Shown: in pieces, positions 14,451-21,366 of the stretch
How positions within the stretch are numbered: position 1 is the first letter of the stretch
Layout of the letters: each line of letters starts with the position of its first letter
Assembly: GCF_965218685.1 (NCBI RefSeq)
Contig: NZ_OZ244657.1
Coordinates: 2,728,001 to 2,792,000 of the forward strand
Origin: Thalassobius sp965218685
GTDB lineage: Bacteria; Pseudomonadota; Alphaproteobacteria; Rhodobacterales; Rhodobacteraceae
Reading direction: 5' to 3'
DNA: 64,000 nt
Position numbers and translations under genes: made by a program
The notes under the pieces: model-generated
Seen by the model: the letters and a program-made list of their open reading frames with translations, nothing else
What the model was told of the DNA's origin: nothing
Database searches by the model: none

Positions 14451-15950
14451 ATGCAAGAAATCGCGCATTTCATCAACGGTCAGCACGTCAAAGGCACTTC
14501 GGGGCGCTTTGCCGAGGTCTTTAACCCCGCCACCGGCGAACAGATCGCCAAGGTGCCGCTGGCCACCCCGGCCGAAATGGACGCCGCCATCGCTGCCGCT
14601 GCCGAGGCACAGCCCGCCTGGGCCGCCACCAACCCGCAGCGCCGCGCCCGTGTGATGATGAAGCTGGCTGCGCTGATCGAAGAGAACATGGACGAGCTGG
14701 CCGAAATGCTGAGCCGTGAGCACGGCAAAACCATCCCCGACGCCAAGGGCGACGTTCAGCGTGGCCTGGAAGTGGTCGAGGTCTGCATGGGCGCTCCTGC
14801 GCTGCTGAAGGGCGAGTATATGAACGACGGCGGCCCCGGCATCGACCTGTATTCCATGCGCCAGCCGCTGGGCGTTGTTGCGGGCATCACCCCCTTCAAC
14901 TTCCCCGCCATGATCCCGCTGTGGAAAATGGCCCCCGCGCTGGTTTGCGGCAACGCAATGATCCTGAAACCGTCCGAGCGCGTGCCCTCGACCGCGATGC
15001 GTCTGGCCGAACTGGCCCAAGAGGCCGGCCTGCCCGATGGCGTTCTGCAGGTTGTGCACGGCGACAAAGAGGCCGTGGACACCATTCTGGACAACGAAAC
15101 CATTCAGGGCGTGGGCTTTGTCGGTTCGACCCCGATCGCGCAGTACATCTATGGTCGCGCCTGCTCGAACGGCAAACGCGCGCAGTGCTTTGGCGGTGCG
15201 AAAAACCACATGATCATCATGCCCGATGCTGATCTGGACAAGGCCGCCGATGCGCTGGTCGGCGCAGGCTTTGGCGCGGCTGGCGAACGCTGCATGGCGA
15301 TCTCGGTGGCTGTGCCTGTCGGTCAGAAAACCGCCGACGCGCTGGTCGAACGCCTGATCCCGCGCATCGAAGCGCTGAAGGTCGGCCCCTACACCGCGGG
15401 CGACGACGTGGATTACGGGCCCGTCATCACCGGCGCCGCCAAAGCCCGGATCGAGGGCCTGGTCAACTCAGGTGTGGATCAGGGTGCGAATCTGGTCGTG
15501 GATGGCCGCGATTTCACCATGCAGGGCTATGAGGACGGTTTCTTTGTCGGCCCGTCGCTGTTCGACAACGTGACCCCCGACATGGACATCTACAAAGAGG
15601 AAATCTTTGGCCCGGTCCTGTCGACTGTCCGCATGGACACCTACGAGGAAGCGCTGGATCTGATCATCAAGAATGACTACGGCAACGGCACGGCGATCTA
15701 CACCGCAGACGGTGACACGGCGCGTGATTTTGCCAGCAAGGTCAACGTGGGCATGGTTGGCATCAACTTCCCGATCCCGGTTCCGCTGTCCTATTTCACC
15801 TTCGGCGGCTGGAAAAAATCGGCCTTTGGTGATCTGAACCAGTACGGCCCTGACGCGCTGCGGTTCTACACCAAGACGAAAACCGTCACCTCGCGCTGGT
15901 TCTCGGGCATCAAAGAAGGCGGCGAGTTTGCCTTCAAAGCGATGGACTGA
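14451..15950 (+). CDS. mmsA: CoA-acylating methylmalonate-semialdehyde dehydrogenase
   Basis: 499 residues, the standard MmsA length. It oxidises methylmalonate or malonate semialdehyde to propionyl-CoA or acetyl-CoA with NAD and CoA, at the end of valine degradation. Catalytic Cys281 lies in GERCMAIS. The general-base glutamate of other aldehyde dehydrogenases is replaced in the GGAKNH segment, which is the signature of the CoA-acylating class. The NAD motif is FVGSTPIA. ATG 14451 follows CGGAGGAG. It heads the valine cluster that continues after ybdK, and its stop codon overlaps the first of three hairpins. Confidence 0.96.
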   Translation: MQEIAHFINGQHVKGTSGRFAEVFNPATGEQIAKVPLATPAEMDAAIAAAAEAQPAWAATNPQRRARVMMKLAALIEENMDELAEMLSREHGKTIPDAKGDVQRGLEVVEVCMGAPALLKGEYMNDGGPGIDLYSMRQPLGVVAGITPFNFPAMIPLWKMAPALVCGNAMILKPSERVPSTAMRLAELAQEAGLPDGVLQVVHGDKEAVDTILDNETIQGVGFVGSTPIAQYIYGRACSNGKRAQCFGGAKNHMIIMPDADLDKAADALVGAGFGAAGERCMAISVAVPVGQKTADALVERLIPRIEALKVGPYTAGDDVDYGPVITGAAKARIEGLVNSGVDQGANLVVDGRDFTMQGYEDGFFVGPSLFDNVTPDMDIYKEEIFGPVLSTVRMDTYEEALDLIIKNDYGNGTAIYTADGDTARDFASKVNVGMVGINFPIPVPLSYFTFGGWKKSAFGDLNQYGPDALRFYTKTKTVTSRWFSGIKEGGEFAFKAMD

Positions 15951-16004
15951 TCCTTCGGATCCGATTGAGCGCGCCTTCGCGCGCGCTTGATCAGCCCTTC
16001 GGGC
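15949..16004. repeat. Three consecutive short hairpins after mmsA
   Basis: GATCC-TTC-GGATC (15949-15961, overlapping the mmsA stop), AGCGCGC-CTTCGC-GCGCGCT (15968-15987) and GCCC-TTC-GGGC (15994-16004) follow one another at about 6-base intervals. None has a T-run, so they look like mRNA-stabilising or attenuating 3' structures rather than simple terminators. Confidence 0.5.
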
Positions 16005-16136
16005 GGTTTGGCGCTCCTCCTCGGCCAAATCGCCCGAATGTCAGGTGTTTGTTTGCCTGACTGTCTGGCCTGTTGCGGTTGCCGCCGCGCGGACAATCTG
16101 GTCTGTTTCAGACAGGACCAATCGCGGGAGGAACCT

Positions 16137-17270
16137 ATGCCCATTCCACAGCCGGACTTTACCATCGGGGTCGAGGAAGAATATCTTCTGGTCGATCAGG
16201 ACACGCTGGACCTGGCCCCGGCGCCTCCGGAGTTGATGGACCGGTGCGGCACCGCTTTGGAAGGCCAGTTCAGCCCTGAATTTCTGAATTGCCAGGTCGA
16301 GATCGGAACCAAGGTTTGTGCAGACGTGGCGCAAGCCCGCAGCGAATTGCAGCATCTGCGCCGCACGGTCGCGGACATCGCCAAGGATTATAACCTGGCG
16401 CCCATCGCGGCCTCGTGCCACCCGTTTTCCAACTGGCGCGACCAGCATCACACGGACAAAGACCGCTATAACAACCTGCGGGACGATCTGGCGGGCGTGG
16501 TCCGGCGCATGCTGATTTGCGGGATGCATGTGCATGTTGGCATCCCCTACCCCGATCAGCGCATCGACCTGATGAACCAACTGAGCTATTTCCTGCCGCA
16601 TCTGCTGGCGCTGTCGGCGTCTTCTCCGTTTTGGCAGGGCGAGGATACGGGGCTAAGCTGCTATCGCCTGACTGTGTTCGACAACTTGCCCCGCACCGGG
16701 CTGCCACCGAAGTTTGACGGTTGGAGCAGCTACGAACGCTCGGTCCAGGCGCTGGTGGATCTGGAGCTGATCGAGGACAGTTCCAAAATTTGGTGGGATC
16801 TGCGTCCCTCGGCCCGTTTCCCGACGATCGAGGCCCGGATCTGCGATGTCTCGCCCCGGCTAGAGACCACACTGACCCTTGCCGCGCTGATCCAATGCCT
16901 GACCCGGATGCTGTGGCGGTTGAGCCAGAAAAACCAGCGCTGGCGGCTGTATGACAACTTTCTGATCGCGGAAAATCGTTGGCGCGCGCAGCGTTACGGG
17001 CTGGCGGGCGGGATGATCGACTTTGGCGACCGCTCGATTGCGCCGTTTGATCAGCTGGTCGAGGAAATGATCGAACTGACCGCCGAGGATGCCGAAGCCA
17101 TGGGCTGCACCGCCGAGATTGAAAACCTGCGTACCATTCTCAAGCGCGGCAACTCGGCCGACCGGCAACGCGCCGTGTATCAGGACGCGCTGCACGCCGA
17201 GGACACCCAGCCGGACGCGTTGAAAGCCGTCGTTCGCCATCTGATCGAGGAATATCACCACGATTTGTGA
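16137..17270 (+). CDS. Carboxylate-amine ligase, GCS2/YbdK family
   Basis: 377-residue member of the GCS2 family (E. coli YbdK type), related to glutamate-cysteine ligases. The N-terminal IGVEEEYLLVD, the HVHVGI strand, the RPSARFPTIEARICD segment and a late RWRAQRYGL are the family's ATP-grasp-like glutamine-synthetase-fold signatures. E. coli YbdK has weak glutamate-cysteine ligase activity; the true substrate is not established. It lies between mmsA and the acyl-CoA dehydrogenase on the same strand, an odd place for a ligase in a valine pathway. ATG 16137 sits behind GGGAGGA. Confidence 0.88.
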   Translation: MPIPQPDFTIGVEEEYLLVDQDTLDLAPAPPELMDRCGTALEGQFSPEFLNCQVEIGTKVCADVAQARSELQHLRRTVADIAKDYNLAPIAASCHPFSNWRDQHHTDKDRYNNLRDDLAGVVRRMLICGMHVHVGIPYPDQRIDLMNQLSYFLPHLLALSASSPFWQGEDTGLSCYRLTVFDNLPRTGLPPKFDGWSSYERSVQALVDLELIEDSSKIWWDLRPSARFPTIEARICDVSPRLETTLTLAALIQCLTRMLWRLSQKNQRWRLYDNFLIAENRWRAQRYGLAGGMIDFGDRSIAPFDQLVEEMIELTAEDAEAMGCTAEIENLRTILKRGNSADRQRAVYQDALHAEDTQPDALKAVVRHLIEEYHHDL

Positions 17271-17353
17271 CCCAACCCCGCCTCTGCAAAATTTCTGCAA
17301 TGGTTGAGAAATAAACACACGTTCAAATACCCAGCCGATCCGGGAGGAGACCC

Positions 17354-18499
17354 ATGGATTTCGCACTATCCGAGGAACAAACCGCCATCTACGACATGGC
17401 GCTGGCCTTTGGCCTGGAAAACATCGCCCCCCATGCGGCCGAATGGGAAAAACAAGGCACCATCCCCAAAGAGCTGTGGCCCGAACTGGGCGCGCTGGGG
17501 CTGGGCGGGATTTACGTGTCCGAGGACTCGGGCGGATCGGGCCTGACGCGGCTGGATGCGACCCTGATTTTCGAGGCGCTGAGCCAGTCCTGCCCCTCGG
17601 TCGCGTCGTTCCTGTCGATCCACAACATGTGCGCCAAGATGCTGGACGCGTTCGGCAGCGATGAGGTGAAAGCGCGCTATCTGGCCCCGGCGATCAGCAT
17701 GGAGACCGTGCTGTCCTACTGCCTGACCGAACCCGGATCGGGCAGTGACGCCGCCGCGCTGAAAACCCGCGCCGAGCGCACGAATGACGGCTATACGCTG
17801 AACGGAACCAAGGCATTCATCTCAGGCGGCGGATATTCTGACGCGTACGTGGTGATGTGCCGGACGGGCGATGACGGCCCCAAGGGAATTTCCACCGTGG
17901 TGGTCGAGGACGGCACCGACGGGCTGTCTTTTGGCGGGCTTGAGGAGAAAATGGGCTGGAAATCGCAGCCCACGCGGCAGGTGCAGTTCGACGATTGCAA
18001 AATCCCCGCGGAAAACCTGGTCGGGTCCGAGGGAGATGGCTTTAAATACGCGATGATGGGGCTGGATGGCGGACGGCTGAATATCTCGGCTTGTTCGCTT
18101 GGCGCCGCTCAGGCCGCCCTGACGCAAACCCTGCAATATATGGGCGAGCGCAAGGCCTTCGGCAAATCCATCGACCAGTTCCAGGCACTGCAATTCCGCC
18201 TGGCGGACATGGAAATTGAGCTGCAGGCCGCCCGCACCTTCCTGCGCCAGGCCGCGTGGAAGCTGGACAACGGTGCGCCCGACGCAACCAAATTCTGCGC
18301 CATGGCCAAGCGGTTCGTGACGGAAACCGGATCGAAAGTGGCGAATGACTGCCTGCAGCTGCATGGCGGCTATGGCTATCTGGCCGACTACGGGATTGAA
18401 AAGATCGTACGCGACCTGCGTGTCCACGAGATCCTGGAAGGCACCAATGAAATCATGCGCTTGATCGTTGCGCGCCAATTGCTAAGTGACAGAGGTTAA
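17354..18499 (+). CDS. Acyl-CoA dehydrogenase, probably isobutyryl-CoA dehydrogenase
   Basis: 381-residue flavoprotein of the acyl-CoA dehydrogenase fold. Visible signatures are YCLTEPGSGSDAA (FAD/substrate loop), the RKAFGK segment, QLHGGYGY and the catalytic-glutamate region VHEILEGTNEIMR. Its gene neighbours, 3-hydroxyisobutyryl-CoA hydrolase, mmsB and mmsA, point to isobutyryl-CoA dehydrogenation to methacrylyl-CoA in valine catabolism. Short branched-chain relatives cannot be excluded from sequence alone. ATG 17354 follows GGGAGGAG. Electrons would go to ETF in the cytoplasm. Confidence 0.92.
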   Translation: MDFALSEEQTAIYDMALAFGLENIAPHAAEWEKQGTIPKELWPELGALGLGGIYVSEDSGGSGLTRLDATLIFEALSQSCPSVASFLSIHNMCAKMLDAFGSDEVKARYLAPAISMETVLSYCLTEPGSGSDAAALKTRAERTNDGYTLNGTKAFISGGGYSDAYVVMCRTGDDGPKGISTVVVEDGTDGLSFGGLEEKMGWKSQPTRQVQFDDCKIPAENLVGSEGDGFKYAMMGLDGGRLNISACSLGAAQAALTQTLQYMGERKAFGKSIDQFQALQFRLADMEIELQAARTFLRQAAWKLDNGAPDATKFCAMAKRFVTETGSKVANDCLQLHGGYGYLADYGIEKIVRDLRVHEILEGTNEIMRLIVARQLLSDRG

Positions 18500-18506
18500 C
18501 CCAGGC

Positions 18507-19547
18507 ATGAGCCAAACCAATATCCGCATCGAGGGCCGCGCCGGCCGCATTACCCTGACCCGCCCCGAGGCGCTGAATGCCCTCAGCTATGAAATGTGCA
18601 TGGCGGTCGATCAGGCTTTGAACGACTGGCGCAACAATGACGATGTTAACCTGATCATCATTGACGCCGAGGGGCCCAAAGCCTTTTGCGCAGGCGGGGA
18701 CATCGCCGAGATGTACCACACCGGCATGGCGGGCGATTATGACTATGGCCGCAAGTTCTGGCGGGATGAATACCGCATGAACGCCAAGCTGGCCGAGTAT
18801 CCCAAACCCATCGTCAGCCTGATGCACGGCTTCACCATGGGTGGCGGCGTGGGTCTGGGCGGTCATGTGGGCGCGCGGGTGGTCTGCGAAAGCTCGCAAA
18901 TCTCGATGCCTGAATGTGGGATCGGCTTTGTCCCGGATGTGGGTGGCAGCTTTATCCTGGCACAGGCACCGGGCCGATTAGGCGAATATCTTGGTCTAAC
19001 GGCGGCGCGTATGGGGCCTGGGGACGCGATCCACGCGGACTTTGCCGATCACTTTATTCCGCAGGAAGGGTGGCCTGCGCTAATTCAAGCCCTGACCGAA
19101 ACTGGCGATCTGACCCCTCTGGAGCAAGCCGCCCAGCCCGCACCGGACAGCCCGATGGCCGCACAGCAGTCGGTTATTGACGGTCTGTTCGATGGCGAAG
19201 GGTTACAGGACATCCTGAATACCCTGCGCGCCAGCGACTCTGATTTGGCGGCCAAGTCACTGAAAACCCTGATGCATAACGCCCCCTTGTCGATGGCCGT
19301 AACGCTGGAGATGATCCACCGCCTGCGCGGTCCTGGCCTGACCATCCGCAAGGCACTGGAGATGGAATACCGTGTCTCACATCGGATCATGGAGCACGGG
19401 GATTTCCTGGAAGGCATCCGCGCCCAGATCATCGACCGGGACCGCAATCCCAACTGGAAACATGCCCATGACAGCGTACCGACTGTCGCTGTATCGCAGA
19501 TGCTGATGCCGCTGGGCGCTGACAAACTCGGCTTTGAGGAGGACTAA
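18507..19547 (+). CDS. 3-hydroxyisobutyryl-CoA hydrolase
   Basis: 346-residue crotonase-fold enzyme. Oxyanion-hole motifs AFCAGGDI and MGGGVGLGGH are present, followed by MPECGIGFVPDVGGSF, the segment typical of 3-hydroxyisobutyryl-CoA hydrolases rather than of simple hydratases (about 260 residues). The extra C-terminal 80 residues also fit the hydrolase. It releases free 3-hydroxyisobutyrate, which mmsB, four bases downstream, oxidises. I start at ATG 18507 (MSQTN); a GTG/ATG seven codons upstream would overlap the previous gene. A separate enoyl-CoA hydratase for methacrylyl-CoA is not in this window. Confidence 0.9.
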   Translation: MSQTNIRIEGRAGRITLTRPEALNALSYEMCMAVDQALNDWRNNDDVNLIIIDAEGPKAFCAGGDIAEMYHTGMAGDYDYGRKFWRDEYRMNAKLAEYPKPIVSLMHGFTMGGGVGLGGHVGARVVCESSQISMPECGIGFVPDVGGSFILAQAPGRLGEYLGLTAARMGPGDAIHADFADHFIPQEGWPALIQALTETGDLTPLEQAAQPAPDSPMAAQQSVIDGLFDGEGLQDILNTLRASDSDLAAKSLKTLMHNAPLSMAVTLEMIHRLRGPGLTIRKALEMEYRVSHRIMEHGDFLEGIRAQIIDRDRNPNWKHAHDSVPTVAVSQMLMPLGADKLGFEED

Positions 19548-19550
19548 GTC

Positions 19551-20426
19551 ATGCAGATCGCATTCATCGGACTAGGGAACATGGGCGCGCCGATGGCCGC
19601 CAACCTGGCCGCCGCGGGCCACAGCGTCACCGGCTTTGACACCGCGGGCACCACCGCCGAGGGCGTGACCAACGCCGCCACCGTTCAGGACGCCGTCTCG
19701 GGCGCCGAGGTGGTGATCACCATGTTGCCCAATGGCGCCATCCTGCGCGCCGTGGCCGATCAGGTGATCCCCGCGATGCAGGCCGGCGCCACGCTGGTGG
19801 ATTGTTCAACAGTGGACGTGGACAGCGCCCGCGCGGTCGCGGATCAAGCCATCGCGGCGGGTCTTATGGCCGTGGACGCGCCTGTGTCAGGCGGGGTTGG
19901 CGGCGCTGCAGGCGGCACGCTGACCTTCATGGCCGGAGGCAGCGCCGAAGCCTTTTCCGTGGCCGAGCCGTTGTTCGAAATCATGGGTCAAAAGGCCGTC
20001 CATTGCGGCGAAAGCGGTGCAGGCCAGGCCGCCAAGATCTGCAACAACATGATCCTGGGCGTCACCATGATCGCCACCTGCGAGGCGTTTGCCCTGGCCG
20101 ACAAACTGGGTCTGGATCGGCAAAAGATGTTCGATGTGGTCAGCACCTCGTCGGGGTATAGCTGGACCATGAACGCCTATACGCCCGCGCTCGGCGTCGG
20201 CGCCACCAGCCCCGCCGATAATGACTATAAGCCCGGCTTTGCATCCGAGCTGATGCTGAAAGACCTGCGCCTGTCCCAGCAAGCCGCCGAAAGCGCGGAT
20301 GCAGACACGCCCATGGGTCAGTTGGCCTCGGCGCTGTACGAACAGTTCGTCGAAAACGAAGACGGCAGGGGCATGGACTTCAGCGCCATGCTGCCCCGGT
20401 TCGAAAAACGCGGGCGCGGCGCATGA
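19551..20426 (+). CDS. mmsB: 3-hydroxyisobutyrate dehydrogenase
   Basis: 291 residues, the usual size. It oxidises 3-hydroxyisobutyrate to methylmalonate semialdehyde with NAD, supplying MmsA. The N-terminal Rossmann motif is FIGLGNMGAPMA. DAPVSGGVGGA forms the substrate loop, and the catalytic lysine lies in GAGQAAKICNNM, as in the beta-hydroxyacid dehydrogenase family. Its ATG is four bases after the hydrolase stop, and its own stop overlaps the start of the Crp/Fnr gene (ATGA), so at least three genes are one transcriptional unit. Confidence 0.95.
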   Translation: MQIAFIGLGNMGAPMAANLAAAGHSVTGFDTAGTTAEGVTNAATVQDAVSGAEVVITMLPNGAILRAVADQVIPAMQAGATLVDCSTVDVDSARAVADQAIAAGLMAVDAPVSGGVGGAAGGTLTFMAGGSAEAFSVAEPLFEIMGQKAVHCGESGAGQAAKICNNMILGVTMIATCEAFALADKLGLDRQKMFDVVSTSSGYSWTMNAYTPALGVGATSPADNDYKPGFASELMLKDLRLSQQAAESADADTPMGQLASALYEQFVENEDGRGMDFSAMLPRFEKRGRGA

Positions 20427-21082
20427 ATGACTGGGTGACGGGCGCTTCTCAACTGGCTGCGCTGGCGCCGCAATCGCGGCTGCGGCTTGGCTCGCTTGCG
20501 CCGGTCACCCTGCCCGCCCACACCCCGCTGTTCCACGCCGGGGACGCTGTGCAGGGTTATGCCATGATCCTGTCTGGCCGCGTAGATGTGTCGATGACCG
20601 GCACCTCGGGGCGTGAAATGCTGCTGTACTCGGTCGAGCCTGGCCAGTCCTGCATCCAGACGACGATGGGGCTGCTGGGCGGGGATGATTACACCGCCGA
20701 GGCGGAAACGACCGTCGATACCCGTCTGGTACTACTGCCGAAACCGATGTTTCTGGGGATGATGGACAGCGACCCTGCCTTTCGCGCGCTGGTGTTTCAG
20801 GCCTTTGCAAAACGCTTTCAGAACATGATGCAACTTCTTGAAAAAGTAGCCTTTACGCGCGTCGAATGCCGCCTGGCCGAACGTCTTTTGTCCCTGTCAG
20901 ACGCCGAAAATCCGCTGCATCTTACTCAATCGGAACTGGCCACGCAGATCGGAACAGCCCGCGAGGTTGTATCCCGGCGGCTTGAAAATTGGTCCCGTCG
21001 TGGATGGGTGCGCACGGGGCGCGGAACGATCGAAATTCTGGATCCGGACGCCCTGCATGCCGTGGCCGCCGAGGCTGTGTGA
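20423..21082 (+). CDS. Crp/Fnr-family transcriptional regulator
   Basis: 219 residues: an N-terminal cyclic-nucleotide-binding-like beta barrel (about 20-120) and a C-terminal winged helix (about 150-205) with LTQSELATQIGTAREVVSRRLENW as the DNA-recognition unit. The Fnr-type N-terminal cysteine cluster is absent, so it is not an oxygen-sensing Fnr; the effector is unknown. It overlaps mmsB by four bases. Despite that coupling, the DUF2892 gene just downstream may be the better regulatory target, since this family often sits beside DUF2892/YgaP genes. A palindrome overlaps its stop codon. Confidence 0.88.
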   Translation: MNDWVTGASQLAALAPQSRLRLGSLAPVTLPAHTPLFHAGDAVQGYAMILSGRVDVSMTGTSGREMLLYSVEPGQSCIQTTMGLLGGDDYTAEAETTVDTRLVLLPKPMFLGMMDSDPAFRALVFQAFAKRFQNMMQLLEKVAFTRVECRLAERLLSLSDAENPLHLTQSELATQIGTAREVVSRRLENWSRRGWVRTGRGTIEILDPDALHAVAAEAV

Positions 21083-21092
21083 CACTGTCACA
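21078..21092. promoter_or_regulatory. 15-bp palindrome TGTGACA-C-TGTCACA before the DUF2892 gene
   Basis: A perfect 7+1+7 palindrome spans the crp/fnr stop codon and lies 58 bp before the DUF2892 start. The half-sites equal the TGTGA/TCACA of Crp-family operators but with a 5-base instead of a 6-base gap. It may be the site of the regulator encoded immediately upstream, or an mRNA hairpin. Confidence 0.45.
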
Positions 21093-21149
21093 GACAAACG
21101 CGTGCAGATTCGCTAGTCTGTCCCCAATCGAACACGAAAGGAGACTGAC

Positions 21150-21332
21150 ATGAAAAACGTTGGTGGTATCGACAAAATCCTGCGCATCGTCATTGGGGCC
21201 GCATTGATCGTTGGCGCGCTGATGGGCTATGGCATCTGGATGTGGATCGGCCTAGTGCCGCTGCTGACGGGCCTGTCTGGCTTTTGCCCGCTGTACAAGC
21301 TGGTCGGCGTCAACACCTGCCCAAACAAGTGA
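21150..21332 (+). CDS. DUF2892 (YgaP-like) small membrane protein
   Basis: 60-residue protein with two closely spaced transmembrane helices (about 9-27 and 30-45). The start MKNVGGIDKILRIVIGAALI and the CPLYKLVGVNTC end are the DUF2892/YgaP transmembrane-domain signature, including two conserved cysteines. In YgaP this domain is fused to a rhodanese; here it stands alone. It follows a Crp/Fnr regulator gene, a recurrent pairing in sulfur or redox stress loci. ATG 21150 follows AAAGGAGAC. Confidence 0.88.
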   Translation: MKNVGGIDKILRIVIGAALIVGALMGYGIWMWIGLVPLLTGLSGFCPLYKLVGVNTCPNK

Positions 21333-21366
21333 CACAGAAGGCCCCTGTTATAGCCGGGGCCGATCC

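Noticed and set aside
21340..21361. GGCCCC/GGGGCC hairpin between DUF2892 gene and uvrA
   Set aside because: Only six pairs with a ten-base loop and no T-run; not listed as a terminator.
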